Assembly: GCA_046348585.1 (NCBI GenBank)
Contig: JAXMDZ010000002.1
Coordinates: 372,001 to 436,000, forward strand
DNA length: 64,000 bases
Reading direction: 5' to 3'
Source: JADZAI01 sp046348585
Lineage (GTDB): Bacteria > Pseudomonadota > Alphaproteobacteria > Micropepsales > Micropepsaceae
This document shows, in pieces, positions 26,656 to 37,291 of the stretch. The position numbers and the translations under genes are program-made. The notes beneath the pieces are model-generated. The model was not told the DNA's origin. It made no database searches and worked only from the letters and a program-made list of their open reading frames with translations. Position 1 is the stretch's first letter. Every line of letters starts with the position of its first letter.

Positions 26656-29600
26656 TCAGAAGCGCAGCGCCAGACGGGCGTTGACGCCGTGGTCTGCGCC
26701 CGCATCGCCGATCAACCCGTCATACGAGACGGAGAGCGACGCGCCGGGGCTGAGCGTCACGTCGAGACCGAGCGCGATCGCGGCGGCGTCGGTCATAACG
26801 GGCAGACCTGCCACCTCGAACGCCTGGTTGCCCGACAGGACGAGGACGCGGCGCGGCGCGGAATCGTCGAAGGCGTGACGCCACCCGATCTGGCCGCGGA
26901 CCTTCGCATCCGCGCCGCCAAGCGAGAACGCGGCGTCGAAATTCACGCCGAGCGTCGCCAGATCGGCGTCCAGCGAACCGTCTGCGCCTTCCAGCGCCAC
27001 CGCCCCGCCGGTTTCGTCAAAGGCGTCCGTATCGACGGCGACATGCGCGATGCGCACGAAGGGCTCGATCCCGGTCGCGCCCGCCTCGAAGCGATAGGCA
27101 AGCTCCGCGAAGAGCTGCCAGGTGGTCGCATCGTAGGAACCGCCCGCCGCGTCGCTGAATCCGGGGAAGGCGACGATGCGGTCGGTCTCGACGTCGTGGG
27201 TGGCATAGGCCCCGCCGGCGCGCAACGCCCAGCGATCCCACCGGCCGCCGCCATAGACGCCGAACTGCACGGTGTCGATCGACGCCGACGACGCCAGCGC
27301 GTCGATATCGAGATCGCTGTGCTGGAAACCCGCGACCGCGCCGAGCCGCCAGACGCCGTTCAGCGCGAAGTCCGCGCCGATGAAGCCACCCGCCGTCGAA
27401 GCGTCGGCGGCGGCGGCGTTGCCGTCGCCGTCGCGCTCGCCCGATACGCCGAAGCCATAGGCCCACACGCTCCCGCCTTCCTCGCCGCCGGTATCGCGCA
27501 GGCGGCCGATCGCGGCCTCGCGCATATAGCGGCTGTCGTCGGAGAGGACGCCGAGGAGCGAGGCGTGGAGTTCGCCCGAGATCGCGTCGAACGCGGCTTG
27601 CGCGCTCGCCGCGTCGGGAACGAGGGCGATGGCGTCATACACCCCGTCGCCGGGTCCCGCGCCCTGGGCGGCGCCTGCGGCGGCGATCTGGTTGGGGGTA
27701 AGGGCGGCCGTCTGGAAGTTGGACGCCGCAAGGGTCAGCGTGACCGCATTCGACGTATAGGTCAGCTGCGGGCTCAGGAAGTAGGAAGCGCCGGGGAAAT
27801 CGATTCCCGAGAACGCGCCCGAAACGCCGCCGCCCGCCGTCAGGATGAGATAGGGCGTGTTCAGCGCGTAGTCGGGGAACGGCACGACATGCACCGTGCC
27901 CGCCAGCGCCGCCGCGCCGGTGGCCGCCAGAAGGTCGGACTGGCCGAGCGCGTTGATCTCGACCTCGTAGATCGACCCGGCGTTGAAGGCGACCGAGGCG
28001 ACGTTCATCGTGCCGATCGAATTGCCGGGCGCGAGCCTGCCGCCCGAGCCGATGGTGACGGCCCCGAGCGTGCCGGAGCCGCCGACCTTGCCGCCCGAGG
28101 TCACGTTGAGCGCGCCGCCGAGGATGCTGTTCACCCGCAGCGTGCCGCCCGAAACCGTGGTCGTCCCGTCGAAGCCCGAGCCGTCGCCGGTCAGGATCGT
28201 CGATCCCCCCAGGTGATCGATCGCGCCGGTTCCGAAGAATCCTGCGCCGAAGGTGTAGGCTGCGCCATTGTGGTTGAAGACGACGCGACCGTCGCCGTCG
28301 CCGAACTGGACAAGGCCGGCGGTCGTCGTGCCCGCCGCGCCGCCCGCGCCCAGATACAGCGTTCCGGCCGAGCCGCTGTGCTGCGCAAGAGTGATCTGGG
28401 ACGCATCGAGCATGCCGCCCGAGGCGAGGACGATATTGCCCGACCCGTCATTGCCGACGACGAGGTCGGCATTGACTGCGAAGAGCGAACCCGCGCCTGT
28501 GACGATGAGCGTGCCGAGCGCGCCCGCGGCATCTCCGATCGTCGCAGCGCCAGCCACGACATGACCGCCGCCCGAGATCGTCATCTGTCCCGATCCCGAA
28601 CCGCCGAGGAGCAGCGTGTTGGTGACCTCCCATTGCGCGTTCGCGCCGGTGACGACGGCCTCGCCGGTGGACCCCGCCTCCGCGCCGATCGCCGCCGAGC
28701 CCGAAAGAACGTAGCCGCCGCTGTTCACCTGAAGGGTTCCCGCCCCCGAACTGCCGAGCGTGAGCGAGTTGGCGACGCTCAGCTGCGAGCCCGCGCCCGA
28801 GACCGTCACGGCGCCGTGGCCGCCGACCGCGTCGCCGGCATAGAGCGAGGATCCGAAGAGCGCGTACGCGCCGCCCGATACGATGAGGCTGCCAGTACCC
28901 TCGTTGCCGATCTGACCGGCATGATCGGCGCTGAGGAGAGAGCCGGCGCCGGTCACGGTGATGGCGCCGTTGCCGGTCGCCTTGTCGCCGACGGAGATAC
29001 CCGAGGAGCCGGCGACCATCGCGTGGCCGCCATCGGCGATCTCAACAACGCCATTGCCGCTATCGCCGACGACGACAGCTGCGGCGTTCGTCCAGAGGCT
29101 GTCCGCCCCCGTGACGGTGACGTGACCCGAAGACCCGGCATTGGCGCCGATCGTGGTCAGGCCGGTGTTCCAGGCGCCGCCATTCTCGATCAGGACCGTG
29201 CCCGAGCCGGAATTGCCGACGCCGACGAGGAAGCCCGTATTCCAGACCGAACCGGGACCGCTGACGACCGCAAGACCCGAAACGCCGGCGAGGCTGCCGA
29301 TCGACGCGGAATTGCCGGTGACGGCCGCGCCGTTCTCGACATGCAGCTCGCCATTGCCATAGCGGCCGATGATCGTGGTGCTGGCGACATTCCAGGTCGA
29401 TCCGGCGCCGGTGACGCGGACGATGCCCGTCAGCGCCGGGCTGCCGTTGCCGATATAGGCGATTCCATCGGTCAACAGGCCGCCGCCGTCGCGGATCGTG
29501 AGAAGGCCGTTGGCGAGATAGGCGACATAGATGTCCTGGCTGTGTCCGGTGACGCCCATGCCGATCACCGGCGCGTTGGCTCCGGTCGTGTCGATCTCCA

Positions 29601-29841
29601 CCTTGTCGGCGGCCGTCGGCGGCGTGCCGATGTCCCAATTGCCGGGATTGAGCCAGTCCGGCGATTCGGACCCGTCCCAGATGGCGAGGGCCGCGGAGGC
29701 GGGCGAGACGAGGCCGCAAAGCGCCGTGGTGCCGAGCAGGAGGGCCAGCGGCAGACGCTTGGCGGCCCCAAGATTCGCCTTTCCAATCTTTTTGCCGCTC
29801 ATATTGCGGACATAGTTGCTAATATCCGTTGCATTTGCCAT
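26656..29841 (-). CDS. autotransporter with beta-helix passenger
   Basis: A type Va autotransporter of 1061 residues. It starts with a long N-terminal signal (extended, with LPLALLLGTTALCGLVSPASAA ending near residue 51). The passenger (about 52-760) has roughly fifteen short repeats of the form VTGAGS-x-W/L...VGxxGxGxVxIxxGG, as in right-handed beta-helix passengers with PEP/autotransporter repeats, then APGNSIGTMNV. An autotransporter barrel fills the last 270 residues and ends in the outer-membrane insertion signal LALRF. The passenger has no protease or lipase motif that I can see, so adhesion or aggregation is more likely. The repeats create a 1059-residue antisense frame that I regard as an artefact. 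Confidence 0.88.
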   Translation of the reverse strand: MANATDISNYVRNMSGKKIGKANLGAAKRLPLALLLGTTALCGLVSPASAALAIWDGSESPDWLNPGNWDIGTPPTAADKVEIDTTGANAPVIGMGVTGHSQDIYVAYLANGLLTIRDGGGLLTDGIAYIGNGSPALTGIVRVTGAGSTWNVASTTIIGRYGNGELHVENGAAVTGNSASIGSLAGVSGLAVVSGPGSVWNTGFLVGVGNSGSGTVLIENGGAWNTGLTTIGANAGSSGHVTVTGADSLWTNAAAVVVGDSGNGVVEIADGGHAMVAGSSGISVGDKATGNGAITVTGAGSLLSADHAGQIGNEGTGSLIVSGGAYALFGSSLYAGDAVGGHGAVTVSGAGSQLSVANSLTLGSSGAGTLQVNSGGYVLSGSAAIGAEAGSTGEAVVTGANAQWEVTNTLLLGGSGSGQMTISGGGHVVAGAATIGDAAGALGTLIVTGAGSLFAVNADLVVGNDGSGNIVLASGGMLDASQITLAQHSGSAGTLYLGAGGAAGTTTAGLVQFGDGDGRVVFNHNGAAYTFGAGFFGTGAIDHLGGSTILTGDGSGFDGTTTVSGGTLRVNSILGGALNVTSGGKVGGSGTLGAVTIGSGGRLAPGNSIGTMNVASVAFNAGSIYEVEINALGQSDLLAATGAAALAGTVHVVPFPDYALNTPYLILTAGGGVSGAFSGIDFPGASYFLSPQLTYTSNAVTLTLAASNFQTAALTPNQIAAAGAAQGAGPGDGVYDAIALVPDAASAQAAFDAISGELHASLLGVLSDDSRYMREAAIGRLRDTGGEEGGSVWAYGFGVSGERDGDGNAAAADASTAGGFIGADFALNGVWRLGAVAGFQHSDLDIDALASSASIDTVQFGVYGGGRWDRWALRAGGAYATHDVETDRIVAFPGFSDAAGGSYDATTWQLFAELAYRFEAGATGIEPFVRIAHVAVDTDAFDETGGAVALEGADGSLDADLATLGVNFDAAFSLGGADAKVRGQIGWRHAFDDSAPRRVLVLSGNQAFEVAGLPVMTDAAAIALGLDVTLSPGASLSVSYDGLIGDAGADHGVNARLALRF

Positions 29842-29995
29842 TTCAGTCCTCCACGTTCGGAAAACTGACTGACGTAATGGAACTCAAAGGTCAAGAGCAT
29901 TCGGGTATGAAAGTCGTGATTTTTGCATTTCGGGCGTTGTCATTCCGCGAAATGAGCGGAAAGTGTCACACAATTCGGCAGCAGGAGCGGTGAGC

Positions 29996-30454
29996 GTGGC
30001 AGGTTTGGACGAGACGGATCGCAAGCTGATCGCCCTGCTGCAGCACGACGACCGGATGTCTCTGGGCGAACTGGGGGCCGAGATCGGCGCCGCGCCCTCG
30101 ACGATCAACGACCGCATCAAACGCCTGGTCCGGCGGGGCATCGTCAGCGGATTCCATGCCCGCCTCGACCCCGAGGCGATCGGGCTGGATTTGCTCGCCT
30201 TCGTCTTCGTCGGCTGGAGCGATCCGGCGACCGAGGCCCCGTTCCTGGCGCGGATTGCCGCCTCGCCCGCGGCGCTGGAGTGCCACCACGTCACCGGAGC
30301 GTGGAACTATCTGCTCAAGGTGCGCGTGAAGAACATGCGGGCGCTGGAGGAGTTCCTGAGCGGGACCGTGAAGGCGTTGGGCGGCGTGCAGCGGACGGAA
30401 TCGATCATGGTGCTGTCGACCACCAAGGAAACCTGGACGTTGGAGCCGGCCTAA
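29996..30454 (+). CDS. Lrp/AsnC-family regulator
   Basis: This 152-residue protein has an N-terminal helix-turn-helix (MSLGELGAEIGAAPSTINDRIKRLVRRGIV) and a C-terminal RAM ligand/oligomer domain (FVFVGWSDP...VTGAWNYLLKVRV). GTG 29996 is chosen because AGGAG lies 8 bases upstream; GTG 29963 is a longer alternative. Its stop codon overlaps the stop of the convergent FAD oxidoreductase of the polyamine operon (30451-30454), a very tight arrangement. It may respond to an amino acid and regulate the polyamine genes, but no shared operator is visible. Confidence 0.85.
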   Translation: MAGLDETDRKLIALLQHDDRMSLGELGAEIGAAPSTINDRIKRLVRRGIVSGFHARLDPEAIGLDLLAFVFVGWSDPATEAPFLARIAASPAALECHHVTGAWNYLLKVRVKNMRALEEFLSGTVKALGGVQRTESIMVLSTTKETWTLEPA

Positions 30455-31803
30455 AGCGCGTCGCGGATCGCGTAGCCGGTCAGCGCCGCCGCCAGATAGA
30501 CCTTGCGCAGTCCCGGCAGCGGGAATCGCGGCGGCGGGCGCATCATGAAGCCGGGCAGCGCCTCTGCCCGTCCCCCCGCCGCCAGACCGGCCAGCTGCGC
30601 ACCCAGCTCGGTCCCCATCGCGACGCCGCTTCCGTGATAGGCGCACGCTTGAAACACGCTCGCATCGCCGTCGGTCGCCGAGCAGTGGGGAAGGCGATCC
30701 GCTGCCAAGTCCACAAGCCCGCTCCAGAAATGCGTCACCTCCACCCCCACCCCCCCAAACACCCCCCGAAAATCCCGCATCAGCCGGGCCTGGAAAGAAG
30801 CCGCGCGTCGCGGTGACGCCGAAAGCCCGCCGCGGGCGCCGAAGAGGAGGTGGTGGGTGGGGAGGAGGCGGAAATAGTGAAGGAGTTCAAAGCTGTCCGA
30901 CGCGACGCCAGTGCTGCTCCACCCCAGTCCGGCGACTTCGGCGGGGGTGAGAGGGCGCGTCACGAGGATATTCGACTGCACCGGCAGAATGCGGCCGGCG
31001 AGCGCCGGGGCGAGGCGTTCGGGCTGATAGGCGCCCGCCGCGACGATCACCTTGGCGCAGCGGACGGCCCCGCGCGGCGTGACGAGGCGGTGGAAGCCGC
31101 CTTCGCGCGACCAGTGCGTGACGGGCGAATGCGGGGCGATGCTCGCGCCGTGCCGCTGGGCGGCGGCGGCGAGGCCGCGGACGTAATCGAGCGGGTGCAG
31201 GCCGAAGCCGACCGGCTCCCACAGCGCGCCCGCATAGGCGTCGGCGCGCTGGCCGCGATCGCGTAAATCCTGCGGGGTGAGCATGCGCAGATCGTGGCCG
31301 GTCAGCGCTCGCTCGGCCTCGCAGCGCCGGGCGAGCGCCGCGAGCGCCCGCGCATTATGCGCAAGCAGCATTTCGCCGCCCGGCTGCGGCGCGGCCTCGA
31401 TGCCCTCGTCCTTCAGCAAGCCCTCGACGCGGGCGACGGCATCGAGCGTCAGGCGGGCGAAGCGGCGGGCCTCGTCGTCGCCAAAGCGGCGCGCGATGGC
31501 GATCAGGTCGCGTTTCGCGCCGCCCGGCACGCAGAACCCGCCATTGCGGCCCGACGCGCCCCAGCCGATTTCGCCCGCCTCCAGCACGAGCGCGGCGATC
31601 CCGTGATCGCGCGCCAGATGCAGCGCCGCCGAGAGGCCGGTATAGCCGCCGCCGATGATGGCGACCTCGCATTCCACGTCGCCGCCGAGCGGTTCGAGCG
31701 CGGGGCCGGGACGCGCGCTGTCGCGCCAATAGTTCGGCGGCGGGGCGGCGATATCGTAGGCGGCCTGATGGTAGAGACCGGGAGCGCCTACCGGCGAGGT
31801 CAT
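30451..31803 (-). CDS. puuB: FAD-dependent oxidoreductase, gamma-glutamylputrescine/putrescine oxidase type
   Basis: This 450-residue DAO-family flavoenzyme has the FAD motif VAIIGGGYTGLSAALHLA at about residues 46-63, the GWGASGRNGGF segment, and the C-terminal YHGSGVAMGTELGAQLAG that closes the FAD site. This is the PuuB/OrdL subgroup, which oxidises amines such as gamma-glutamylputrescine. The ATG start overlaps the stop of the aldehyde dehydrogenase (TGATG), so the two are coupled: amine oxidation yields an aldehyde that the dehydrogenase would take. The larger open frame extending upstream in this phase is a shadow of neighbouring genes. No glutamylputrescine synthetase gene is in view, so direct putrescine oxidation is also possible. 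Confidence 0.85.
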   Translation of the reverse strand: MTSPVGAPGLYHQAAYDIAAPPPNYWRDSARPGPALEPLGGDVECEVAIIGGGYTGLSAALHLARDHGIAALVLEAGEIGWGASGRNGGFCVPGGAKRDLIAIARRFGDDEARRFARLTLDAVARVEGLLKDEGIEAAPQPGGEMLLAHNARALAALARRCEAERALTGHDLRMLTPQDLRDRGQRADAYAGALWEPVGFGLHPLDYVRGLAAAAQRHGASIAPHSPVTHWSREGGFHRLVTPRGAVRCAKVIVAAGAYQPERLAPALAGRILPVQSNILVTRPLTPAEVAGLGWSSTGVASDSFELLHYFRLLPTHHLLFGARGGLSASPRRAASFQARLMRDFRGVFGGVGVEVTHFWSGLVDLAADRLPHCSATDGDASVFQACAYHGSGVAMGTELGAQLAGLAAGGRAEALPGFMMRPPPRFPLPGLRKVYLAAALTGYAIRDAL

Positions 31804-33236
31804 CAGCCGTGCTTGACCATCACATGGCGGCCGACCGTGTAGTCGTCGAGCGCCAGCATCGAGAGATCCTTGCCGTAGCCCGAAGATTTGAAGCCGCCAT
31901 GGGGCATTTCGTTGACCAGCATGAAATGCGTGTTGACCCAGGTGCAGCCGTATTTGAGCGCAGCCGCGACCTTCATCGCGCGGCCGACATCGCGGGTCCA
32001 CACCGAGGAGGCGAGGCCGTAATCGCTGTCGTTCGCCCAGGCGATCGCTTCGTCGGCGTCCGAGAAGCGGGTGACGGAGACGACCGGGCCGAACACCTCG
32101 CTCCGCACGATCTCGTCGCTCTGCAGCGCCCCGGCGACGACCGTCGGCTGGTAGAAGAAGCCGCCGCCCGCCGCCTTCGCGCCGCCCGCGGTGACTTCCA
32201 GATGCCGCGCGGCGCGCGCCCGGTCGACGAAGCCCGCGACCCGTTCGAACTGGCGCGCATTGATGAGCGGGCCGATATCGGCGTCGTCGCCCGCATCGGC
32301 GCCGTAGGTGATGGTGGAGACGGCCGCGGAGAGATCGGCGACGAGATTGTCGTAGATCTTCGGCGCGGCGTAGATGCGGCAGGCCGCCGTGCAGTCCTGC
32401 CCCGCATTGTAGTAGCCGAACACCTTGATGCCCTCGACCACTTCGGCGAGGTCGGCGTCGTCGAAGACGACGACCGGAGCCTTGCCGCCGAGTTCGAGAT
32501 GGGTGCGCCGGATCTGCCGCGAGGCGGCCTCCAGCACCTTGCGCCCGGTGGCGATCGAACCGGTGAGCGAGATCATCTCGACGCGCGGGTGGTTGATGAG
32601 CGCATCGCCGGTGACGCCGCCGGTGCCGTGCACGACATTGACGATTCCGGGCGGCAGAACGCCGCAGAGCAGCTGCCCGAGCTTCAGCGTCGTCAGCGGC
32701 GTGTATTCGGAAGGCTTCAGCACGACCGTGTTGCCGGCGGCGAGCGCCGGTCCGAGCTTCCACGCGGCCATCATCAGCGGATAGTTCCAGGGCGCGATGG
32801 AGGCGACGACGCCGACCGGATCGCGCCGCAGCATCGAGGTGTGGCCGGCCATGTATTCGCCGGCCGCGAGGCCGTGCACGGCGCGCGCCGCGCCGGCGTA
32901 GAAGCGGAAGCAATCGACGATGGCCGGAATCTCGTCGGCCGTCGTCTTGCCGAGCGGCTTGCCGCAATTGAGGCTTTCCAGCGCCGCGAAGGCCTCGCCT
33001 TCCACCTCGATGGCGTCGGCGATCTTGAGCAGATAGGCGGCCCGTTCGCCGGGGGTGAGCGCGCCCCAGGCGGGCTGCGCGGCGGCGGCGGCGGCGACCG
33101 CCGCATCCACCTGGCCGGGCGAGGCTTCGGCGATCGTCACGATCGGCGCGCCGGTCGCCGGATTGACGACGGCGAAGCCGGCGCCCTCGCCCGCGACCGC
33201 TTCGCCGGCGATGGTGAGATCGGTGATCATGCTCAT
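31803..33236 (-). CDS. patD: gamma-aminobutyraldehyde dehydrogenase-like aldehyde dehydrogenase
   Basis: The 477-residue NAD(P)-dependent aldehyde dehydrogenase has catalytic Glu in LELGGKAPVVV and catalytic Cys in YYNAGQDCTAACR. The segments CFRFYAGAARAVHG and EYMAGHTSMLRRDPVGVV, with the C-terminal MPHGGFKSSGYGKDLS, are characteristic of the aminobutyraldehyde group. It would convert 4-aminobutanal to GABA during putrescine breakdown. It overlaps the oxidoreductase gene and is 27 bp downstream of the last ABC permease gene. Confidence 0.87.
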   Translation of the reverse strand: MSMITDLTIAGEAVAGEGAGFAVVNPATGAPIVTIAEASPGQVDAAVAAAAAAQPAWGALTPGERAAYLLKIADAIEVEGEAFAALESLNCGKPLGKTTADEIPAIVDCFRFYAGAARAVHGLAAGEYMAGHTSMLRRDPVGVVASIAPWNYPLMMAAWKLGPALAAGNTVVLKPSEYTPLTTLKLGQLLCGVLPPGIVNVVHGTGGVTGDALINHPRVEMISLTGSIATGRKVLEAASRQIRRTHLELGGKAPVVVFDDADLAEVVEGIKVFGYYNAGQDCTAACRIYAAPKIYDNLVADLSAAVSTITYGADAGDDADIGPLINARQFERVAGFVDRARAARHLEVTAGGAKAAGGGFFYQPTVVAGALQSDEIVRSEVFGPVVSVTRFSDADEAIAWANDSDYGLASSVWTRDVGRAMKVAAALKYGCTWVNTHFMLVNEMPHGGFKSSGYGKDLSMLALDDYTVGRHVMVKHG

Positions 33237-33263
33237 GGGTCGCTTCCTCGGTCGCTTGAAGGA

Positions 33264-34056
33264 CTACTTGCCCGCCCCGGCGACGCCGCCCGAATTGCGC
33301 GTCATCCAGTAGGTTAGCAGAATCGGCACGAAGGTCATCGCCATCACCAGCACCGCGACCACGTTGGTCACGGGACGCTGCCGGGGGCGGACGAGTTCGG
33401 AGAACATCCAGATCGGCAGCGTCGTCTGCTGGCCGGCGGTGAAGGTGGTGACGACCACCTCGTCGAAGGACAGCGCGAAGGCGAGGAGCGCGCCCGCGGC
33501 GAGCGCCGTCGCCACGTTGGGCAGCGTCACATATCTGAACGCCTGCGCCGGGCTGGCCCCGAGGTCCATCGCCGCCTCGACCAGCGAGGGCGACAGCCGC
33601 CGCAGCCTTGCGAGCGCGTTGTTGTGGACGACGACGATGCAGAACGTCACATGGCCGATGACGATGGTCCAGAAGCTGAAGTCGAGGCCGACGATGTCGA
33701 GCCCCGAACGCAGCGCCATGCCGGTGACGATGCCGGGCAGCGCGATCGGCAGCACCAGCAGCAGCGAAATCGTGTCGCGGCCGAAGAACTTCGCGCGCTG
33801 GAGCGCCAGGGCCGAGAGGGTGCCCAGGACCAGCGAGATCGCGGTCGCCGCCAGCGCGATGCGGACGCTGAGCCACATGGCGCGCCAGATGTCGGGCCGC
33901 TCGTTCAGCGCGACGTCGAACCAGTGCAGCGTGAAGCCCGGCGGCGGGAAGGCATAGGTCTTGTCGTCGGTGGTGAAGGCATAGACGAAGATCAGCACCA
34001 GCGGCAGGTGCAGGAAGGCGATGCCCGCCCAGGCGGCGGCGGCGACGAAGGCGTGG

Positions 34057-34067
<11 letters not shown>
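33264..34067 (-). CDS. potC: polyamine ABC transporter permease, PotC/PotI type
   Basis: A 267-residue inner-membrane permease with about six hydrophobic helices. The EAA loop (LVEAAMDLGASPAQAFRYVTLPN) couples it to the ATPase. PFPPPGFTLHWFDVALN-like wording after the first helix and the LSFDEVVVTTF segment are characteristic of PotC/PotI proteins. Its ATG lies inside the last codons of the partner permease gene (11-bp overlap), so the two are translationally coupled. It is the fourth gene of the operon. Confidence 0.9.
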
Positions 34068-34967
<900 letters not shown>

Positions 34968-34971
<4 letters not shown>

Positions 34972-35996
34972 GCGTCGAGCGGCATGATGTCGCCGCGCGC
35001 GAAGACCGCCCGGACCTCCGCGCCGACGGGCGGATCGAAGCGTTCCGCCCCCTGGCGGATCGCCGCGTTGAGGCGGCGGCCGCCGGCGATTTCGATGCCG
35101 TAGCGGGTTTCGCTGCCGAGATATTGCGCATCGACGAGGCGGCCCGGAAGCGCGATCTCGCCGGAGGCGCCGGACGCGCCGGGCGCGGCGAGCCGGATGC
35201 GTTCGGGGCGGACGGCGAAGACCGCCGGTCCCCCGCCGGTTTCGGCCGCGAGCGTCCCGTCGAAGACATTGGCCGAGCCGACGAAATCGGCGACGAAGGC
35301 GGTGCGCGGGGTCTCGTAGATCTCGCGCGGCGTGCCGACCTGTTCGATGCGGCCGCGGCTGAAGACCGCCACGCGGTCGCTCATCCCCAGCGCCTCGCCC
35401 TGATCGTGGGTGACGAAGATGAAGGTGATGCCGGAGGCGCGCTGAAGGCTTTTCAGCTCGACCTGCATTTCCTCGCGCAGCTTGAGGTCGAGCGCGCCGA
35501 GCGGCTCGTCGAGCAGAAGCACCGAGGGGCTGTCGATCAGGGCGCGGGCCAGCGCCACGCGCTGACGCTGGCCGCCCGAGAGTTCGGACGGCCGCCGCCC
35601 GCCATAGCCGCCGAGCTTCACCCGTTCCAGCATCTCGCCGGCCCGCATCTGCCGCTCGCGGCGCGGCACGCCCGCGATCATCAGCGCGAAGGCGACATTG
35701 TCGGCGACGCTGAGATGCGGGAACAGCGCATAGTCCTGAAAGACCGTGTGGACCTTGCGGCGGTGCGGCGGCAGGCCGGCGACGGGCTGGCCCTCGATGA
35801 GGACCTCGCCCGAACTCGGCTGGTCGAACCCGGCGACGAGGCGCAGGCAGGTCGTCTTGCCCGACCCCGAGGGGCCGAGCATGCCGAAGAACTCGCCCTG
35901 CCCGACCGTCAGGCTGACGCCGTCCAGCGCCGTGACCGAGCCGAAGACCTGCCGGACGTTCCGCAGCTCGACCGCCGGCGCGGCGGCCGGCGTCAC
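34968..35996 (-). CDS. potA: polyamine ABC transporter ATP-binding protein, PotA/PotG type
   Basis: A 342-residue ATPase with Walker A (GPSGSGKTT, about residues 42-50), signature LSGGQRQRVALARAL, Walker B LLLDEPLGALD and switch histidine FVTHDQGEAL. A C-terminal TOBE regulatory domain follows (about 270-342, YGIEIAGGRRL). The N-terminus directly after GTG 35996, which overlaps the binding-protein stop (GTGA), is the natural start. It energises putrescine/polyamine import with the two downstream permeases. Confidence 0.92.
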
Positions 35997-37153
35997 CGGC
36001 CGCCTTTGATCGCGTTGTAGTCGCTGACCCAGCGGCTGTAGGGCACGCAGGTCTTGCCCTCGCCGCATTCGGCGACCGGCGTGCGCCAGAACGAGATCTT
36101 GTCGAAATCCTCGATGCCGTTGGTCTTGCAGCCTTCGGCGCCGAGCAGCTCGCTCGCCGTGCAGGCGGCGGGAACCGCCGGGACCGAGCCGAACCACGCC
36201 GCGACGTCGCCCTGCACCTTGGGCTGGAGCGAATGCTCCATCCACGCATAGGCGCAGTTCGGATGTTCGGCGTTGGCGTGCATCATGGTGGTGTCGGCCC
36301 AGCCGGTCGCGCCTTCCGACGGAATGACCGAGGCGACCGGCGCGCCGGCGGCGACGAGCGTGTTCACCTGGAACGGCCACGAGGCGGAGGCGACGATGCC
36401 TTCATTGGTGAAGTCGCCGACCTGCTTGTTGGCGTCGTCCCAATAGCGGGCGAGCAGCGGCTGCTGGGCGCGCAGCACCTCGAGCACCGCGGCGTATTGT
36501 TCTTCGCTCAGCGCATAGGGGTCGGTGATGCCGAGTTCGGGGCGCTTCGCCTTCAGGTAGAGCGCGGCGTCGGCGATGTAGATGGGGCCGTAATAGGCCT
36601 CGAGCCGGCCCTTGTTCGACTTGCCGTCGGCGAGCGTCGCCTCCTCGAACACCGTCGACCAGCTGGTCGGCGCCGCCGGATAGGCGGTCGTGTTGTACAT
36701 GAGGACGTTCGGGCCCCACTGGTAGGCGGTGCCGTAATGCTTGCCGTCGACCGTGTTCCAGGCGGCGTTCTGAAGCCGCGGGTCGATGGAGGAGAAGCTG
36801 GGGATTTTGGAGACGTCGATCTCCTGCACGGTGCCGCCGGCGATCAGGCGAAGGCTGGCGTCGCCCGAGGCGGTGACGAGATCGAAGCCGCCCTGGGTCA
36901 TCAGCGCGACCATCTCGTCGGACGAGGCCGCGACCTTGACGTTGACCTTGCAGCCGGTCTCGGCCTCGAAGCCGGTCACCCAGTCGTAAGCCTTGTCGCT
37001 CTCGCCGCGCTCGATATAGCCGGCCCAGGCGACGATGTTGACCTGGCCCTCGCCGCCGGCGAGCGCCGCCAGGGCCGGACCCGCCAGCATCGTGTTGGCC
37101 AGCGCCACCGCGATGGCGCCCTTGATCATGCTCCGCACGTGCCTGTTGCTCAT
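35993..37153 (-). CDS. potF: polyamine-binding periplasmic protein, PotD/PotF type
   Basis: This is a 386-residue type II periplasmic binding protein with a Sec signal ending near LAGPALAALA. NIVAWAGYIERG opens the mature protein, as in spermidine/putrescine receptors, and the acidic cleft segments SGDASLRLI and YQWGPNVLMYN follow. Paired cysteines near the C-terminus (CTASELLGAEGC and ECGEGKTC) may form disulfides. The ATG at 37153 follows GGGGGCG. It is the first gene of the six-gene polyamine operon, and the 138 bp upstream, to the next gene, should hold the promoter; I see no clear operator there. Confidence 0.9.
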   Translation of the reverse strand: MSNRHVRSMIKGAIAVALANTMLAGPALAALAGGEGQVNIVAWAGYIERGESDKAYDWVTGFEAETGCKVNVKVAASSDEMVALMTQGGFDLVTASGDASLRLIAGGTVQEIDVSKIPSFSSIDPRLQNAAWNTVDGKHYGTAYQWGPNVLMYNTTAYPAAPTSWSTVFEEATLADGKSNKGRLEAYYGPIYIADAALYLKAKRPELGITDPYALSEEQYAAVLEVLRAQQPLLARYWDDANKQVGDFTNEGIVASASWPFQVNTLVAAGAPVASVIPSEGATGWADTTMMHANAEHPNCAYAWMEHSLQPKVQGDVAAWFGSVPAVPAACTASELLGAEGCKTNGIEDFDKISFWRTPVAECGEGKTCVPYSRWVSDYNAIKGGR

Positions 37154-37291
37154 TGACGCCCCCTGAAATGCGTAAACACCGGACCGGTCCGAGCCTTGGG
37201 GCCGGTCCACGGCGGGGCACGTTAGCGCAGTTGTCCGAAGAGTCGAGCGGGCGATGGAGGTTGCAGGCGGGCCGGCGCGGCGGATGCGGCC

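Noticed and set aside
26689..29868. Very long plus-strand open frame (1059 residues) opposite the autotransporter
   Set aside because: It mirrors the Gly/Ala/Thr-repeat codons of the real gene on the minus strand, has highly repetitive Arg/Gly/Ala content and no start site or domain.
30451..33876. Single 1141-residue minus-strand frame covering the FAD oxidoreductase and upstream DNA
   Set aside because: Its N-terminal two thirds are out of frame with the aldehyde dehydrogenase and permease genes, which have clear domains. The oxidoreductase starts at 31803.
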